From Spirochaetales bacterium (GTDB taxonomy: Bacteria > Spirochaetota > Spirochaetia > UBA9216), in contig JAEINK010000004.1 of the NCBI GenBank assembly GCA_016342585.1, positions 95,779-159,778 of the forward strand: a DNA stretch of 64,000 bases, read 5' to 3'. The notes under the pieces were generated by a model. The model searched no databases and was not told the origin of the DNA. It was given only the letters and a program-made list of their open reading frames with translations. Numbering within the stretch: the stretch's first letter is position 1; the number at the start of each line of letters is the position of its first letter. The position numbers and the translations under genes are program-made. Below, piece after piece: positions 7,231-16,341 of the stretch.

Positions 7231-8556
7231 ATGGTCCCGGCCTCTTTAAAGGATAAAGTACCTCCCCATAATGACGAGGCAGAGAAGGCTACCCTTGGTG
7301 CCCTTCTCCTTGACTCTGAATCTCTGGGGACGGTGCTTGGTTTTCTCCGTGCTGATGATTTCTATAAGTCGGCTCACGGAAAAATATTTCAGGCTATCAT
7401 TGATCTCTTTAATGATGGTGAACCAATCGATTTAATAACAATAACCGAGCGATTGCGTACCGAGGGGAATCTTTCTTCCTGTGGCGGTGCGGGTTATATT
7501 TCCACTCTTACCTCTGTTGTCCCTACAAGTGCCAATGTCGAGTATTATTCTAAGATCGTTCAGGATGCGAGTGTAAGGCGTATTCTTTCCAGGACGGCGA
7601 ATGAGATGATCGCCTCTGCTCATGATGATACCATGGAGAGTCGGGAGATTATCGAAGAGGCAGAACGGAAGATTTTCGAGATTACGGATAAACAGCAGAC
7701 TGCAAAATACAAGTGTGCCAATGAAATCGTACGGGCTACCGTGGAATCCATTGAAAAGCTTTATCATAACAAGGACTCCTATACGGGAGTACCCAGCGGA
7801 TATCCCGATCTGGATACCTATACAAATGGATTTCAAAAGTCGGAATTTATTGTGATCGGAGCTCGTCCATCGGTAGGAAAGACAGCCTTTGCTCTCTCTA
7901 TGGCGGCAAATATTGCCGTAAAAAAGAAGAGATCACTGGCCTTCTTTACCCTGGAAATGTCAGATCAGGCGCTGATGCAGAGGCTTTTAGCCTCAGAGGC
8001 CAGGATTCGATCTGAATCCCTGCGATCAGGAATGCTCAGGCCTTCGGATTTCAGTGCCTTAACCGAGGCGGCCGGACGGATATATGAGGCTCCTCTATAT
8101 ATCGATGATACACCCAATATGAAACTTCTCGATCTCAGGGCGCAGGCGAGACGGATGAAGTCCCGTGAAAATGTAGAGATTATAATGATTGATTATATTG
8201 GATTGATCGCACCCGAGTCAAAAAGTAACGTTCCAAGACATGAACAGGTGGCAGAGATTTCAAGATCTCTTAAGGCACTGGCACGTGAATTGGAGATTCC
8301 TATCGTATGCCTTTCCCAGGTTGGACGTCAGTCGGAAGGTAAGGCCCCGACTCTTGCGGATTTAAGGGAGTCAGGATCCATTGAGCAGGATGCGGATGTT
8401 GTTATGTTTCTGCATAGAGAGAGGGAACAGGATGCTTCAAATATTGAAACACAACTTATTATTGCAAAGCAGCGAAATGGTCCTATTGGGACTGTAAATT
8501 TAGCCTTCATACCTCAGTATACCCGTTTCGAATCCATCTCCAGGAACTCCTCCTGA
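7231..8556 (+). CDS. dnaB: Replicative DNA helicase DnaB
   Basis: DnaB is the hexameric 5'-3' helicase of the replication fork. Residues 10-110 are the N-terminal helical domain (PPHNDEAEKATLGALLLDSE). The RecA-like domain has Walker A GARPSVGKTAF near 210, IIMIDYIGLI as Walker B near 317, and LADLRESGSIEQDADVVMFL at the C-terminus. The 441 residues match the family, and there is no intein. The rplI-dnaB arrangement is conserved in many phyla. Confidence 0.97.
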   Translation: MVPASLKDKVPPHNDEAEKATLGALLLDSESLGTVLGFLRADDFYKSAHGKIFQAIIDLFNDGEPIDLITITERLRTEGNLSSCGGAGYISTLTSVVPTSANVEYYSKIVQDASVRRILSRTANEMIASAHDDTMESREIIEEAERKIFEITDKQQTAKYKCANEIVRATVESIEKLYHNKDSYTGVPSGYPDLDTYTNGFQKSEFIVIGARPSVGKTAFALSMAANIAVKKKRSLAFFTLEMSDQALMQRLLASEARIRSESLRSGMLRPSDFSALTEAAGRIYEAPLYIDDTPNMKLLDLRAQARRMKSRENVEIIMIDYIGLIAPESKSNVPRHEQVAEISRSLKALARELEIPIVCLSQVGRQSEGKAPTLADLRESGSIEQDADVVMFLHREREQDASNIETQLIIAKQRNGPIGTVNLAFIPQYTRFESISRNSS

Positions 8557-8646
8557 TCGATTGGGTTTTGTTTAATAATTGTCCTGAAATGAAGTGGGCG
8601 AGAATGAGCAATTAGGGCTTCAGCAAATTTAAATTATAACCGAAAA

Positions 8647-8676
8647 TTTATATTGAATGGAAGATTCCATTATACT
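8647..8676 (+). promoter_or_regulatory. comFB promoter with 16-bp palindrome in the spacer
   Basis: A -10 TATACT (8671-8676) has a weak -35 TTTATA (8647-8652) 18 bases upstream. Between them lies the perfect palindrome AATGGAAGATTCCATT-like element at 8656-8671 (arms AATGGAA / TTCCATT). It is placed so that a bound repressor would block RNA polymerase. No matching regulator gene is nearby. Confidence 0.4.
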
Positions 8677-8705
8677 TCTACTATAAACCGTATTAGGGAG
8701 ACAAT

Positions 8706-9002
8706 ATGAGTCTGCGTGAAGAGTATGATTTTGAATACCTTGTAAATGAATCGGAGAATCTGGTATTTGAGGAGCTTGATGCTCAGCTGGAAATGAAGGA
8801 AAGGGCAAATGTATGCCGGTGTCAGGATTGTATTCTTGATATGGCTGCTCTGGCATTAAATTCAATGAAACCGCAATACAGGGTTTCACTTCTCGGGAGT
8901 GTCTATGCTTCTTCCCTCCATATATCAAGTGCGAGGGAAGAGGCCGAAAAGTCTGTGAAGATGGCTATCGATAAGATATCTTCGAATCCTTCCCATAACT
9001 GA
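8706..9002 (+). CDS. ComFB-family protein
   Basis: This is a 98-residue cytoplasmic protein. The central CRCQDCILDMAALALNSMKPQY is the characteristic cysteine cluster of the late-competence ComFB family, which probably binds a metal. Family members in cyanobacteria have been linked to cyclic dinucleotide signalling, and in Bacillus ComFB lies in the comF operon without a clear role. AGGGAGACA precedes the ATG. It has its own predicted promoter and a strong terminator, so it is monocistronic. No comFA or comFC is next to it. Confidence 0.85.
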   Translation: MSLREEYDFEYLVNESENLVFEELDAQLEMKERANVCRCQDCILDMAALALNSMKPQYRVSLLGSVYASSLHISSAREEAEKSVKMAIDKISSNPSHN

Positions 9003-9060
9003 CTTTCGCTTTGAGGGTATTCAGTAAGTTTGATTATATAAAGTGGATTATTTATTGAAA

Positions 9061-9096
9061 AAGGCTGTCTGATTATATTCGGACAGCCTTTTTTTG
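9061..9096. terminator. Bidirectional terminator between comFB and the beta-propeller gene
   Basis: AAGGCTGTC (9061-9069) pairs perfectly with GACAGCCTT (9082-9090). On the plus strand a T7 run follows. On the minus strand the 5' A run supplies TTTTTC. It lies between two convergent genes and can end both. Confidence 0.85.
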
Positions 9097-9136
9097 TTTG
9101 CCTGTATGCCGGGAAAAGTAGATTATTTAAATTACC

Positions 9137-11179
9137 TTATTTTATGTTCTTCCTGAATCTGAAGGTTGATAATTTTCTTCGGCTTACCCCATCGTAAATG
9201 TTCAGATATTTTTCACCTTCGGGTGAAGCCAGGAATGTTTGATCCGGGAAGATGGCCGCCCAGGAGAGGTCTGTGAACAAATAGAAGGTGAAGAGTTCTT
9301 CACCGGAAGCTTTGTTCCAGAAGGTGAGACTGCCGTCGGTGTTCAGACCAATCAGGAAGCTGTCCAGAATCAGCATTTTCTTCGGACTGTCTCCTGTATC
9401 TTCAAAAGGAGTGAATCCTCCCCAGTAGAGCATGTTTATGCCGCCGCTTGTCAAGGCGGTGAAAATCCTTGTTCCCCCCTCTTCTATCAGCATAGAGGCG
9501 TCAAGATTTTCTCCCAAAGCTGTGAGGATTGTCTCTGAGCTGTTGAAATCCCCTCCCGTGTGTTTTCGTAGTACAGTCCGCAATCGGTTCCGTCTCTCTT
9601 CGATTCCAATGGAGTAGATATTCCCCGTGACAGGGTCAAATGAGAGGTGTGAGGTTAAACGATTGTTATCCTCTATGTCAACGGTTTCGCCGGTGGTGGT
9701 ATTGATATGGAGCAATGGGGTCGGAACTCCTGAACTCTGGCTTCTTCCTCCCAGGATATTGCCTTCTGACGTAAAACACACTGTTCGCAGGCCAAAGGAA
9801 GTGAATTTGAAATCGAATTCCTTTGTATCAAGATTCAATATGACACACTCTCCGTTTTTATCCAGCGTAAGCACTTTACCATCCTGATAATTAATTTCGG
9901 TAAAGGAGTAAGGATAGTTATCATAAAATTCTGTAATCCCGTTGTCGGGGGAGAATACGGCAAGGGTCCCTGTGGGGGCCTCACTGGTCCAGAGGATAAA
10001 CTCGTTATTATCAAGGACATCCACACCCGGAACTCCCTGGAAAGGGAGTTCATATGTATTCAGAAGTGGTGTCCCGGATAGTATCGAACTGAAATCTGAA
10101 AAAACATGGGGTTCAACAAGAAGCATGTTATCGCTTGAGGTGAGAAGAAGACCCGCATCGTTTATGGCTGCATCATTAATCTGGAAAAGATTTAAGTTTG
10201 AAAAGGGAGATAACTCTTCGGTTGCAGAGTTGAAAAGAAAAATATTTACATCCGAATCTGCCATATAAATTTTTCCATTTTCTGCCGAAAGACCGCTTAG
10301 CTTTCTGATGTCGAGATTTGTGAACTTCTTGGACAGAATGAGTCTGTTTCTGGTGTAATTATAAATTGATAGTATATACCCCCGTGAACTCCTTGAATAA
10401 ACATAGAGGTGTTCAAAGTCAGGGGTAAAGGTTATGAAATCAATATCCTCAAGATCGTGTGACGAAACAGGATTTCCCGATAGAAGATCTATCAGCATTA
10501 TCTCTTTCGAGTTCGAAGCTGCCATATATCTTCCGTTATCAGTGAAAACCGGATTTTCAAGATTTGGAATTGTGGGAACCCTCTTTTTGAGCACCGAATC
10601 TTCAACTCCCCAATACTGAATATAACCGGAAGGACTGTAGGTCAGTATTGTTTTTTCACTTGCGGATATAAATGCTGTAGAGACAATGCCAAAGCCTTCC
10701 GTGAGGTAGGGGAGGGTTGAACCAGATTCACTATCGATAAACGTCAGGCTTTTCCAATTTGTTATTCCGTAGACAATAAAACTTCCGGTTGGAGAGTATT
10801 GGAGGAATAGGGGGATTTCCGGGAGTTTCACACTGTAGAGTTGAACTCCCGTTTCCCAGTTATAGACAATAAGTATGAAGGAGTTCAGGTTATCCGATGT
10901 GACTATTGCAACTTCTGGTTTCGTCGGATGAAGCGCTGTTAACCTGATGGGGTTGCGTGAAATCTTCTCGTTATACACAAGGGCTTTGTTGTCAGGATTC
11001 CAAATCCTCATTGTTCCATCCTCGGAACTGCTGAAAAGAAAATCTGAATTCTGACTATATATTAATGAAGTTATGGGTTCATTATGTCCTGAATTTATCA
11101 GGATCCTCGAGTTTTCATCGGCTGCAAGCGGAAAAAAATGAGTTAAAAGGATAATAAGTATTAAAAGTTTTTGTTGCAT
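9137..11179 (-). CDS. Secreted WD40-like beta-propeller protein
   Basis: The 680 residues begin with a signal peptide (KLLILIILLTHFFPLAADE) and no lipobox cysteine, so the product is periplasmic or surface-exposed. WD40-like units are clearest at the start (GHNEPITSLIYSQNSDFLFS, SSEDGTMRIWNPDNKALV) and near the end (SFLIGLNTDGSLTFWNKASGEELF). In between are many beta-strand blades of the quinoprotein or WD40 kind, probably two propellers. The role is unknown; such proteins usually serve as protein-binding scaffolds. It lies two bases after the CpXC gene, whose GAGGAAG end provides its ribosome binding site, and is last in the rseP operon. Confidence 0.75.
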   Translation of the reverse strand: MQQKLLILIILLTHFFPLAADENSRILINSGHNEPITSLIYSQNSDFLFSSSEDGTMRIWNPDNKALVYNEKISRNPIRLTALHPTKPEVAIVTSDNLNSFILIVYNWETGVQLYSVKLPEIPLFLQYSPTGSFIVYGITNWKSLTFIDSESGSTLPYLTEGFGIVSTAFISASEKTILTYSPSGYIQYWGVEDSVLKKRVPTIPNLENPVFTDNGRYMAASNSKEIMLIDLLSGNPVSSHDLEDIDFITFTPDFEHLYVYSRSSRGYILSIYNYTRNRLILSKKFTNLDIRKLSGLSAENGKIYMADSDVNIFLFNSATEELSPFSNLNLFQINDAAINDAGLLLTSSDNMLLVEPHVFSDFSSILSGTPLLNTYELPFQGVPGVDVLDNNEFILWTSEAPTGTLAVFSPDNGITEFYDNYPYSFTEINYQDGKVLTLDKNGECVILNLDTKEFDFKFTSFGLRTVCFTSEGNILGGRSQSSGVPTPLLHINTTTGETVDIEDNNRLTSHLSFDPVTGNIYSIGIEERRNRLRTVLRKHTGGDFNSSETILTALGENLDASMLIEEGGTRIFTALTSGGINMLYWGGFTPFEDTGDSPKKMLILDSFLIGLNTDGSLTFWNKASGEELFTFYLFTDLSWAAIFPDQTFLASPEGEKYLNIYDGVSRRKLSTFRFRKNIK

Positions 11180-11181
11180 TA

Positions 11182-11778
11182 TTATTCTTCCTCCAGGACT
11201 GAAATTTTAGAAGATGAAATATAGGGGGGCGTTAGAATCAGTCTGAAAAGTTCAGAATCGCTGTTCTTTTTCATAGTTTCCAGGGTGTCGTTGTAGACAG
11301 ATATGGGAATCCTGGAGACGGCAATTTCGTCTTCCCGGAGGCCGATGATATGAAAAATAAGCTGGTCACTCTCCCTGTGATCAAAAAGTATGGAAATTTC
11401 ATCTGAACCGGCTTTTTTTCTGAGGTAATACTTCAGAGCTTCAATAGCACCGTCGTTGATTCCCTCTGCATTCAGTTTGAGTTTTTCGAGTAACTCTGGA
11501 AAACCGATAACAAGTCTGGGGGCCGGGCAGTTTTTTTCACCGAAAAGGTATTCATTCCGCTCTTTTTCAGCAATGAAAAAAAGGTCCAATCCATTTTCGG
11601 AAGAAATAAGTCTGACCGAAAGTTCCGGCTTGAGGATACTTCCGCAAAGGTCACATTTTATGGATTGAAATGTTCCCTCCATGATTTGTTCTCTGTATTC
11701 GGGGTTTATATCCAGATTAATGGATTCTGGAAAATCACTCTCAACAATATTGTCACAGTGACACTGTATTTTTCTCAT
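11182..11778 (-). CDS. CpXC domain protein
   Basis: A 198-residue cytoplasmic protein. The N-terminus has IQCHCDN and, 35 residues later, IKCDLCGSIL, the two cysteine pairs of the CpXC domain, which probably bind zinc. The rest is a mixed helix/strand region ending in acidic residues. CpXC proteins are common in spirochaetes and Clostridia and have no established function. AAGGAG precedes ATG 11778. It sits between rseP and the secreted propeller gene, which it overlaps in ribosome-binding signals. Confidence 0.75.
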   Translation of the reverse strand: MRKIQCHCDNIVESDFPESINLDINPEYREQIMEGTFQSIKCDLCGSILKPELSVRLISSENGLDLFFIAEKERNEYLFGEKNCPAPRLVIGFPELLEKLKLNAEGINDGAIEALKYYLRKKAGSDEISILFDHRESDQLIFHIIGLREDEIAVSRIPISVYNDTLETMKKNSDSELFRLILTPPYISSSKISVLEEE

Positions 11779-11792
11779 ATGAATACTTCTCC

Positions 11793-13157
11793 TTAACGGT
11801 TAAGAAAGAAACTGATGTCGTTAAATGTTGTAAATAATATTAACACAAGGAGGAGGACAAGACCAACCATTTGGTATCTGTAAAAATATTTCGGGTTAAT
11901 TCCTTTCTTTTTGAACATCGAAATAAAGTTTACAAGTATCATTCCCCCGTCCAGCATTGGAATGGGCAAGAGGTTCATGAAGAAGAGGGCTACACTGATG
12001 AGGCTCAGAAATCTGAAAAAAGATGTGAGTCCCTGGGCTATCCCCTGTGTGAAACCTCTTGTTGCCACCTCTCCTACGAAATAGGTTATTCGGATCGGAC
12101 CAGAAACAGCTTCGTTTAAATCTATCCCTTTGAAGAGGAGTCCCATACTCTTGACTGTAAGAAACAGGGTCTGGAATGTATCATTGGTCCCTTTGGCGAT
12201 GGCCTTAAAGGGATTTAAGGTTCTTGAGAGAACCTCAATTGTCTGAAAACCGATCCCCATGGAGGCTTGACCTGATTCTGTGTAGTGAGGGATGAGATCT
12301 GTTTGAAATAATTCAGATCCTCTTTTTATCTTCAGCTTCAACTTTAAGGGATTAGACTGCAAGAGTTCAATAATATCAAGTTGCTGCTCGATAACTCTCC
12401 CATCAACTTCAATAATGTCATCACCAACCATTAGGCCTGCAATATCTGCGGCAGACTCCGATTCGATATAACCGATTTTGGCAGGTACCCAGGCCGAAAC
12501 CCCAATACGCCCGAGACCTGTTTCGGTATCCAACTCCGGAGTGACCGTAAGGATCTTCTCGAAACCATCCCTTTCTACCGTAATTGCCAATGGTTTCCCC
12601 GGGGATGGGGCTATTACATTCTGAAAGTCAGAAAAATTAGTAATCTCTCTGTTATCTACCTGGATTATCCTGTCCCCGGTCTCCATTCCTCCACGATCGG
12701 CTGGATAGAGGATATCCTCTCCTTCGAAGGCGTAATCGCTGGCCATTACAATTTTGTTTTCGTATGTCCAGGTTGAGAATCCAATCATCCAGACAACAGC
12801 CATTATGAATATTGAGAAGATAAAATTACCGAGAGGGCCTGCAAAGTAGGTGAAAATTCTGATTCCGGGGTGAACACCAAATAGTGACCCCTTTTCCCTG
12901 GGAATTTCATCCTCTTTATTATCAAGCGCTGTCTGAAATATCTTTTCACCCTTCATTCGGCAGTATCCACCCATGGGAATGAGGGAGATTAGGTATTCTG
13001 TTCCTCTCCAGGTGAAACCAGCTATTTTTTTGCCCCAGCCAATAGAGAAGGCTTCAACCTCTATTCCACCGGCCTTAGCACCGAGTAAATGGCCGAATTC
13101 GTGGACGAAAACAACAATACTCAGGCCTAAAAGGCCAATAATTATATTTAAAAACAT
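11793..13157 (-). CDS. rseP: RIP-type site-2 zinc protease RseP
   Basis: This intramembrane metalloprotease cuts transmembrane segments of anti-sigma factors and leftover signal peptides. The active site HEFGH lies at residues 19-23 inside the first membrane helix. A PDZ domain occupies roughly 205-285 (VGDDIIEVDGRVIEQ), and a possible second PDZ-like stretch lies before it (GDRIIQVDNREITNF). The second metal motif NLLPIPMLDGG is near residue 400. The 454 residues match E. coli RseP (450). It follows cdsA by 15 bases. The common neighbour dxr is absent between cdsA and rseP here. Confidence 0.93.
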   Translation of the reverse strand: MFLNIIIGLLGLSIVVFVHEFGHLLGAKAGGIEVEAFSIGWGKKIAGFTWRGTEYLISLIPMGGYCRMKGEKIFQTALDNKEDEIPREKGSLFGVHPGIRIFTYFAGPLGNFIFSIFIMAVVWMIGFSTWTYENKIVMASDYAFEGEDILYPADRGGMETGDRIIQVDNREITNFSDFQNVIAPSPGKPLAITVERDGFEKILTVTPELDTETGLGRIGVSAWVPAKIGYIESESAADIAGLMVGDDIIEVDGRVIEQQLDIIELLQSNPLKLKLKIKRGSELFQTDLIPHYTESGQASMGIGFQTIEVLSRTLNPFKAIAKGTNDTFQTLFLTVKSMGLLFKGIDLNEAVSGPIRITYFVGEVATRGFTQGIAQGLTSFFRFLSLISVALFFMNLLPIPMLDGGMILVNFISMFKKKGINPKYFYRYQMVGLVLLLVLILFTTFNDISFFLNR

Positions 13158-13172
13158 TTAAACCCCGATTTC

Positions 13173-14015
13173 TTAATGAAGGTAATCCATTAAGTAGTAG
13201 TAGAACGGTGCGCAGAAAAGGAGGCTGTCTATGGAATCCATGACCCCCCCCCGACCCATGAGAATTGTCCCTGAATCTTTCACTTCTCCGCTTCTTTTCA
13301 GTGCTGATTCAATCAGGTCCCCGGCAACTGCCAGGAGTCCAATTAATAATCCGGTGAAAAGTGTGATAACAACCCGACCGCCAAAGAGATCCGGAAAAAT
13401 CCAGGCCATAAGGAAGGCGGCTCCAATTGAACCGGAAAGGCCGCCGATAAATCCTGCCACAGACTTGTTTGGACTGACCTTGAATAGCCCTCTGTTATTT
13501 TTTCCAAACAGGACGCCAAAAATATAGGCAAAACTGTCATTTGAAAAAACGAGGGCCAGAAACGTAAGGATTATGGGCGGATACATATCAAACGATGAAA
13601 TTTTAATCATGTAGGATACAAATAATCCCGGATATATTAATACAGTTAGATAACCGGTGAAACGGTTGATCACTCCCATGAGGTCTTCTCTTTTGTGTAG
13701 AAACCCCTCTCTCAGCAGGATGGCCGCCGATGTGAGAATGATAACAGGCAGAAGTAATTCTACCTGTATGTTAAATACGAGGGTAAGGTAAACCGCAATA
13801 CCCGGAAGGAAGCTTACGATCCCGCTTCCCAGGAGATGAAGTTTGAAACCACGGTTGTTAAGGATTCTGGCCGTTTCTCTCCCACCCCAGAATGAAAAGA
13901 AGAGTATGACTGCGTTTATAACAAGATTATTCATCCAGGGCATAAAGAGGATGATCACCAGTAGTGCCGGGATAAATACACCCGCTAATATAAGTCTCTT
14001 TGTTAAATTATTCAA
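13173..14015 (-). CDS. cdsA: Phosphatidate cytidylyltransferase CdsA
   Basis: CdsA makes CDP-diacylglycerol from phosphatidate and CTP in the inner membrane, at the head of phospholipid synthesis. The 280 residues contain about eight hydrophobic helices. The C-terminal signature is SALKRSGEVKDSG followed by GRGGVMDSIDSLLF. The start is a TTG that overlaps the uppS stop (AATTGA), with GGTGGAG upstream, so the two are translationally coupled. Confidence 0.93.
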   Translation of the reverse strand: MNNLTKRLILAGVFIPALLVIILFMPWMNNLVINAVILFFSFWGGRETARILNNRGFKLHLLGSGIVSFLPGIAVYLTLVFNIQVELLLPVIILTSAAILLREGFLHKREDLMGVINRFTGYLTVLIYPGLFVSYMIKISSFDMYPPIILTFLALVFSNDSFAYIFGVLFGKNNRGLFKVSPNKSVAGFIGGLSGSIGAAFLMAWIFPDLFGGRVVITLFTGLLIGLLAVAGDLIESALKRSGEVKDSGTILMGRGGVMDSIDSLLFCAPFYYYLMDYLH

Positions 14016-14722
14016 TTTACTCCACCAAACCTTCTGTCCCTGCCCGCATAAAGCTGGAGGGCTTTTTCGAGATCCTTTTCCGTCCAGTCGGGCCAGAGTG
14101 TATCTGTAAAGATATACTCTGAATAGGCTGAGCCCCAGAGGAGAAAATTACTTAATCTTTTCTCGCCTCCGGTTCTAATTATAATGTCAGGTTCCGGTAA
14201 TTCAGGATTATCAAGACATTTTGCTATTATTTCTTCATCGACAGGTTTACCCGGATTTTCACTTATCCATTTGTTAATCCCCCGAACGATCTCATTACGT
14301 CCTCCGTAATTGATGGCAAGGTTGACTGTAAGTCCCGGGAAGTCGGCCGTATCTCTGATGACATCGATAATATCTTTGCTTACATCTTCGGGAAGACCCG
14401 AAAGATCTCCTGAATGTACGACCCTGATTTTATTTTCCCTGTAAAAATTCCACTCTTTCTTTAAATGAGAACCGATGAGCTTCATTAAAAAAGAGACTTC
14501 TTCTGTGGTTCTTTTCCAGTTTTCTGTAGAAAATGTATAAAGAGAAACAAAGCCGATACCAAGGTCTGAGGCGGCTTTCACAACCCTTTTAGCCGCTTCA
14601 AGACCCTCTTTATGACCGAAAGTCCTCGGTTTGTTCCGTGCAACGGCCCATCTTCCATTGCCATCCATAATAATGCCAATATGGAGGAAGTCGGGTCTCT
14701 TTTCAGGTATCGAGTTTGACAT
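14012..14722 (-). CDS. uppS: Isoprenyl transferase (undecaprenyl diphosphate synthase)
   Basis: UppS condenses isopentenyl diphosphate units into the C55 lipid carrier used for peptidoglycan. HIGIIMDGNGRWA near residue 15-27 holds the catalytic Asp, and FSTENWKR, NLAINYGGRNEI and IIRTGGEKRLSNFLLW are conserved family blocks. The 236 residues are normal. It begins five bases after the frr stop and overlaps cdsA by four bases. The order frr-uppS-cdsA-rseP is widely conserved. Confidence 0.96.
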   Translation of the reverse strand: MSNSIPEKRPDFLHIGIIMDGNGRWAVARNKPRTFGHKEGLEAAKRVVKAASDLGIGFVSLYTFSTENWKRTTEEVSFLMKLIGSHLKKEWNFYRENKIRVVHSGDLSGLPEDVSKDIIDVIRDTADFPGLTVNLAINYGGRNEIVRGINKWISENPGKPVDEEIIAKCLDNPELPEPDIIIRTGGEKRLSNFLLWGSAYSEYIFTDTLWPDWTEKDLEKALQLYAGRDRRFGGVN

Positions 14723-14727
14723 GAAGA

Positions 14728-15282
14728 TTAGATCTCCATGATCTCGTTTTCTTTCTCCTGGAGAACTTCGTTGATATCCTTAACGAATTTGTCGGTGAGC
14801 TTCTGAATTTTATCGTTTCCGGTTTTTTCATCATCTTCGCTGATTTCACCGGCTTTACAGCTCTTTTTAAGGTCGTCATTGGCTTCCCGTCGAATATTTC
14901 GAATAGCAACACGACTTTGTTCAGCCAAATTCTTGGCGATTTTAACAAACTCTTTTCGTCTTTCTTCTGTTAATGGTGGAATATTGATCCTGATAACCTT
15001 GCCATCGTTACTTGGATTAACGGAGAGCTCAGATTTCTGGATAGCCTTCTCTATTTCATTTAACAAGTTTTTTTCCCAGGGTTGAATAACGACAAGCCGG
15101 GCTTCAGGAACGGAGATGGTCGCTACCTGGCTTAAAGGAGTCGCTGTTCCGTAATAATCTACTTTAACCTGATCAAAGAGTGCGGCCGAAGCTCTTCCTG
15201 TACGGATGGTTTTAAAATCATCACCAAGAGCAGCCAGGCTCTTTCCCATTTTATCCTCTGCTTTCTTTAGAACTTCCTGCAT
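14728..15282 (-). CDS. frr: Ribosome recycling factor
   Basis: RRF splits the post-termination ribosome together with EF-G. The 184 residues match the family (185). Recognisable blocks are the helical N-terminus with DDFKTIRTGRASAALFDQVKV, the loop YYGTATPLSQVA, and RVAIRNIRREANDDLKK. ATG 15282 has AGGAGATT upstream. It lies downstream of tsf but is separated from it by a terminator, so frr probably starts the frr-uppS-cdsA-rseP transcript. Confidence 0.97.
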   Translation of the reverse strand: MQEVLKKAEDKMGKSLAALGDDFKTIRTGRASAALFDQVKVDYYGTATPLSQVATISVPEARLVVIQPWEKNLLNEIEKAIQKSELSVNPSNDGKVIRINIPPLTEERRKEFVKIAKNLAEQSRVAIRNIRREANDDLKKSCKAGEISEDDEKTGNDKIQKLTDKFVKDINEVLQEKENEIMEI

Positions 15283-15423
15283 TGTAATCTCCTGAATTTG
15301 GAATATGTCGGCATTTTAAACCTGCCTGATACTTCTCTCAAAAAGATATCATAAATAAGGTTTTGAAAAAAGTCGATGTAAGCAGAAAAATACTGGAAAA
15401 TATTTCAGTATTCATCAACTTTT

Positions 15424-15453
15424 AAAAAAAGCTGTCCCATTCGATGAGACAGC
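15424..15453 (-). terminator. Terminator after tsf
   Basis: On the minus strand, GCTGTCTC and GGGACAGC (one T-G pair) form an 8-bp stem with a 7-base loop, followed by T7. It lies 17 bases past the tsf stop. The remaining 15283-15423 shows no gene and presumably holds the frr promoter, which I could not pin down. Confidence 0.8.
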
Positions 15454-15469
15454 CTGTTTTTATTGGTTT

Positions 15470-16309
15470 TTAGAGTTCTTCACCAAGTTTGTAGAAAATA
15501 TAATCACTTATTGCGATTTTCCCACCCAGTTCTTTTCCAAGAGCGGCGAGGACTTTCTCTACAGACTGTTTTTCGTCTTTTACAAAACCCTGGTTTAAGA
15601 GACAGATTTCGGCCAGGTGCTTATTCAGCTTACCCTGGATAATGCCCTTTAGGATCTTTTCGGGTTTATCGAGTTTTGCGGCCTGAGTTGTGAAAATCTC
15701 CTCCTGTTCTTTCAGGTAATCGGCGTTAACCTTATCCCTGGAGAGGTAAAGGGGGTTGAATGCTGCAACATGGAGAGCCAGGTCGAAGGCAAACTCTTTT
15801 ACCTTGGCATTTTCAGCAATCTCTTTGGAATCGGCTTCCAGTTTTACGATTACACCGATTTTAGAGCCATGAACGTAATCAACAACAACTTCATTTTCAG
15901 AAAATTCAATGTACTGAAGTCTTCTCAAGGAGATGTTCTCCTTGATTTTAGCGATTGTTCCCTTCACATCTTCTTCAAGCTCGGGTGTAACTGATGTAAT
16001 TCCGTTATTTACAACCTTTTCAACAAGGGCTTCTCCTGTGTTGATGAAATTTTCATTCATGGCTACAAAGTCGGTTTCACATGTAAGTTCAATTATGGCG
16101 GCTTTGCCTGCCTTTATTGAGGTAAAAATCTTTCCTTCGTTTGTTGCTCTGCCGCTTCTCTTGGCAGCAGCAGCAAGACCTTCTTCCTTAAGCAGTTTTT
16201 CAGCTGCCTTGAAGTCTCCCTCGGCTTTGATCAGGGCATTTTTACAGTCCATCATTCCTGCGCCGGTGGTATCTCTTAGTTTCTTAACATCTGCTGGTTT
16301 AATATCCAC
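15470..16309 (-). CDS. tsf: Translation elongation factor Ts
   Basis: EF-Ts is the nucleotide exchange factor for EF-Tu. The N-terminal UBA-like domain DIKPADVKKLRDTTGAGMMDCKNAL and the core motif ELTCETDFVAMNENF are diagnostic. The 279 residues match the E. coli length (283). The start is GTG 16309, preceded by GAGGAAGAAGAA. It is the second gene of the rpsB-tsf operon, separated from rpsB by an 86-base gap containing a stem-loop. Confidence 0.97.
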   Translation of the reverse strand: MDIKPADVKKLRDTTGAGMMDCKNALIKAEGDFKAAEKLLKEEGLAAAAKRSGRATNEGKIFTSIKAGKAAIIELTCETDFVAMNENFINTGEALVEKVVNNGITSVTPELEEDVKGTIAKIKENISLRRLQYIEFSENEVVVDYVHGSKIGVIVKLEADSKEIAENAKVKEFAFDLALHVAAFNPLYLSRDKVNADYLKEQEEIFTTQAAKLDKPEKILKGIIQGKLNKHLAEICLLNQGFVKDEKQSVEKVLAALGKELGGKIAISDYIFYKLGEEL

Positions 16310-16341
16310 TTCTTCTTCCTCGCGTAATTCTCTCTGTAAAT

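Noticed and set aside
13173-14015. Inactivated CdsA because the signature reads GRGGVMDS rather than GHGGxxDR
   Set aside because: GRGG forms are common in functional CdsA of other phyla, and the rest of the signature is intact.
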